A stretch of DNA of 64,000 nucleotides from Thermopolyspora sp044507605 (GTDB lineage: Bacteria > Actinomycetota > Actinomycetes > Streptosporangiales > Streptosporangiaceae): contig JBIQJI010000018.1 of assembly GCA_044507605.1 (NCBI GenBank), positions 25,998 through 89,997 on the forward strand. The letters are read 5' to 3'. Each line of letters begins with the position of its first letter. Position 1 is the stretch's first letter. Positions 62,465-64,000 of the stretch are shown here, piece by piece. The notes beneath the pieces are model-generated. The model did no database searches. It was not told the DNA's origin and was given only the letters and a program-made list of their open reading frames with translations. A program made the translations under genes and the position numbers.

Positions 62465-62499
62465 TCAACTTGTTAATGTTGAGATAGCTAGTTGATCAA
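62465..62499. promoter_or_regulatory. AT-rich operator/promoter region of the cupin gene
   Basis: TCAAC (62465-62469) and GTTGA (62478-62482) form an inverted repeat with an 8-nt AT-rich centre (TTGTTAAT), and TTGATCAA (62492-62499) is a perfect 8-bp palindrome. The segment is far more AT-rich than its flanks. Confidence 0.5.
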
Positions 62500-62549
62500 A
62501 CGGCCGGCCGCATTCAACAGCTGATGTACCTACGACGAAAGGTCTTCAG

Positions 62550-63014
62550 ATGAGCATCGCTCTCGTGCGGAACCCCGGCGACGGTCCGGCCTTCCGCTAC
62601 TACAACACCGGGGTCGAGCAGGTCGTGTCGACCGACGAGACGAATGGAGCGATCACCGTCTCACGTCTCAAGATGCCGCGCTCCGACGCGCCGCCCCTGC
62701 ATACCCACAGTCGCGAGGACGAAAGCTGGGTGATCCTCTCCGGACGCGTCCGGTTCTGGATCGGGTCGACGTCGCTCGCCGAATGCGACGTGTACGACGC
62801 CGAAGCCGGCGCCTTCATCTATGGACCCCGTTTAGTGCCCCACACGCTCCAGCCGATTACGGACACCGCGGAAATCCTTCAGATCAACAGCCCCGGAGCC
62901 GTCGAGGGCTACTTCAAGGCGATCGGCCCCGGTGAAACGCGCGCCGACGAAGACCACATCGACCTCCTGACTCACTACGGAGTGGCACTCCTCGACAAGC
63001 CGCCTGCTGCCTGA
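62550..63014 (+). CDS. cupin-domain protein
   Basis: A 154-aa single cupin. Motif 1 LHTHSREDESWVILSGRVRF has the HxH...E metal ligands; motif 2 AGAFIYGPRLVPHTLQ has the fourth His. This fits quercetinase/dioxygenase-like small cupins. GAAAGG lies 8 nt before the ATG. It stands alone, with its own AT-rich promoter, between an IS relic and an attachment-site scar, so transfer is likely. Confidence 0.85.
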   Translation: MSIALVRNPGDGPAFRYYNTGVEQVVSTDETNGAITVSRLKMPRSDAPPLHTHSREDESWVILSGRVRFWIGSTSLAECDVYDAEAGAFIYGPRLVPHTLQPITDTAEILQINSPGAVEGYFKAIGPGETRADEDHIDLLTHYGVALLDKPPAA

Positions 63015-63490
63015 TCGACCGGTCATTCGGCTCGCCCCGCGCGGCAGGCCCGGTTGCGATATCTCGCAGCGTTCTCCACGCAGAGCGCACATGGCCGGGC
63101 CGCCCGCGCCGAACACCTCGCGCACGGGTTCGGGCCCCCTCCTGCCGAGTCAGGGTGGCGCGGGCGGGGCGACCGGTGCTGACCTTCCCCCGGCGTGACC
63201 CGGCGGCCGTGCCGTTGCCCGTCGTCCCCACTCCCGGTGATCGTGATCCGGGGGTGGGGCCGGTCGAGATCGGCCGGTGCGAGGACGGGCGTCCGCTGGG
63301 CACAGAGACCGGCAACGGCTCCGCGTGGCGGAGACCACATGGCGACCTGCGGAAACTCGAGCGACATCAGCCCGCGTACATCCCGCGAGCAGCGACAAGC
63401 GGCGGCGCTCGGCGGCGTACGGCTGCGCGGGCAGTCACGGGGGGATCAAGAGAAATCCCAGGTCAGCCGGGGTTCGGGCTGATGGGAAGA
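63015..63490. other. 476-nt region without a supported gene
   Basis: GC-rich, with several overlapping short frames on both strands but none with a ribosome site or recognised motif. It separates the cupin gene from the tRNA fragment. Confidence 0.4.
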
Positions 63491-63533
63491 GCGCGCCCTG
63501 CAGGATTCGAACCTGCGACCGTCGGATTAGAAG
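63491..63533 (-). tRNA. 3' fragment of tRNA-Arg(UCU), probable att site
   Basis: On the minus strand this is positions 32-73 of a tRNA: anticodon loop CTTCTAA (anticodon TCT), stem TCCGA, variable loop CGGTC, T-arm GCAGG-TTCGAAT-CCTGC, acceptor AGGGCGC and discriminator G. The 5' half is missing: upstream of the loop the sequence (GGCGATCCA) does not pair with TCCGA. Tyrosine integrases often use exactly this segment as the att core, leaving a 3' fragment at the far end of the element. CCA is not encoded. Confidence 0.8.
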
Positions 63534-64000
63534 TGGATCGCCGTTTCTTGCCCCGAGGACGTGCTGACCTGCGCATGACCTTTCAGGTACCTGCGGCTTG
63601 AGCAAGGTCATTCCGAACATGTTCCGGATCTTGTTCTGTGCGACGATCAGACGGTGATCATGACTGCCTCAGCCGCTTCGGATCCAACGGTCCGCTCTGG
63701 CGCTCCAGCGCCGGAACTGGAACGCGCGGATAAAAGATCGATCCTGAGCCGCTCCGGCCAGTTCAATGCAGTTCAGCGACCATGCGTGGTCCATGCTGAA
63801 CGGCTTCGAACTGTCCCGTGCTCCAACCGAAGTGCAACCACCGACCACCGGTGGGCCGGGGCTGAGGAACGAAGCCCCGGACCGTCGATCGCCCCCAACC
63901 ATGTACCGCGCTCGGCCACAGCAAGGCGATCGTAAGGGCTGCGGGGCGAACCGCGCCGAGTTTCGTGGAGGCCGGGTTAGCTGGCTGGGGTGAGGATAGC
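63534..64000. other. right end, likely inside an integrated element
   Basis: 467 nt with lower GC and more mixed codon-like composition than the chromosome to the left. No frame is convincing. By the orientation of the tRNA fragment this should be the end of an integrative element running out of the window. Confidence 0.4.

Noticed and set aside
63155..63601. Possible gene across the tRNA fragment
   Set aside because: The frame runs through the tRNA-derived sequence, has no ribosome site and shows no domain.

Overview
The window is very GC-rich DNA with strong G/C bias at third codon positions, frequent GTG/TTG starts, ATGA/GTGA gene overlaps and many promoters that lead straight into a start codon. 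Together with SsbB-like, dynamin-like, LutABC, DnaE2/DUF6504, DUF5130, DUF2795 and HTH-TPR regulator genes, this points to a filamentous, sporulating actinomycete. Streptosporangiales (Nonomuraea/Streptosporangium type) is my best guess, inferred from gene style and not from a marker gene. No rRNA, complete tRNA or CRISPR was seen.

Layout. 0-5 kb: LemA and a DUF2207 membrane protein, a hypothetical gene, DUF5130 and a NERD-domain membrane protein. 5-12 kb: housekeeping genes ilvD, WYL, FmdB-type zinc ribbon, HNH, a prolyl oligopeptidase-family peptidase and purU. 12-14.5 kb: an HTH-TPR regulator translationally coupled to a GNAT, with a small divergent gene. 14.7-19 kb: MscS channel, truncated haemoglobin, ABC-F protein EttA and a membrane diguanylate cyclase. 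19-24 kb: a C-terminally short SSB with two dynamin-like GTPases. 23.7-27 kb: cobalamin/sirohaem genes cobA/cysG, cobT and cbiX; cobD is separate at 48 kb. 27-30 kb: a double GNAT and a NatAB-like ABC exporter. 30.7-32.2 kb: DUF2795 plus an Rv2629/Balon-type ribosome hibernation factor. 32.2-35.2 kb: lutABC for lactate use. 35.5-37 kb: a membrane protein and a lipoprotein. 37-41 kb: mutagenic polymerase DnaE2 with DUF6504 behind a LexA (SOS) box. 41.3-45.9 kb: a complete ABC importer (binding protein, two permeases, ATPase) ending in a HAD phosphatase. 45.9-51.8 kb: a receptor Ser/Thr kinase, cobD, small membrane proteins, an APH-fold kinase and a ZIP transporter. 51.8-54.8 kb: a second HTH-TPR regulator, followed by a SLOG-fold protein and flanked by two small genes.

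From about 54.8 kb the sequence becomes accessory. It is lower in GC in places and rich in inverted repeats. It holds broken genes: a LuxR/LAL regulator, and an MFS exporter whose scar runs into a TetR gene. It also holds a methyltransferase behind a helically phased direct repeat and a TetR-controlled redox pair (quinone oxidoreductase and FAD monooxygenase) with two 13-bp operators and a strong terminator. Then come an IS3 transposase remnant, a cupin behind an AT-rich control region and, at 63.5 kb, a 43-nt 3' fragment of tRNA-Arg(UCU). That fragment looks like the far attachment site of an integrative element lying to the right, beyond the window.

The loci that repay a second look are the paired HTH-TPR loci (one with SLOG), the dynamin-dynamin-SsbB cluster, the hibernation-factor operon, the SOS-driven dnaE2 unit lacking adjacent imuA'/imuB, the two-operator TetR cassette and the tRNA-Arg attachment scar.
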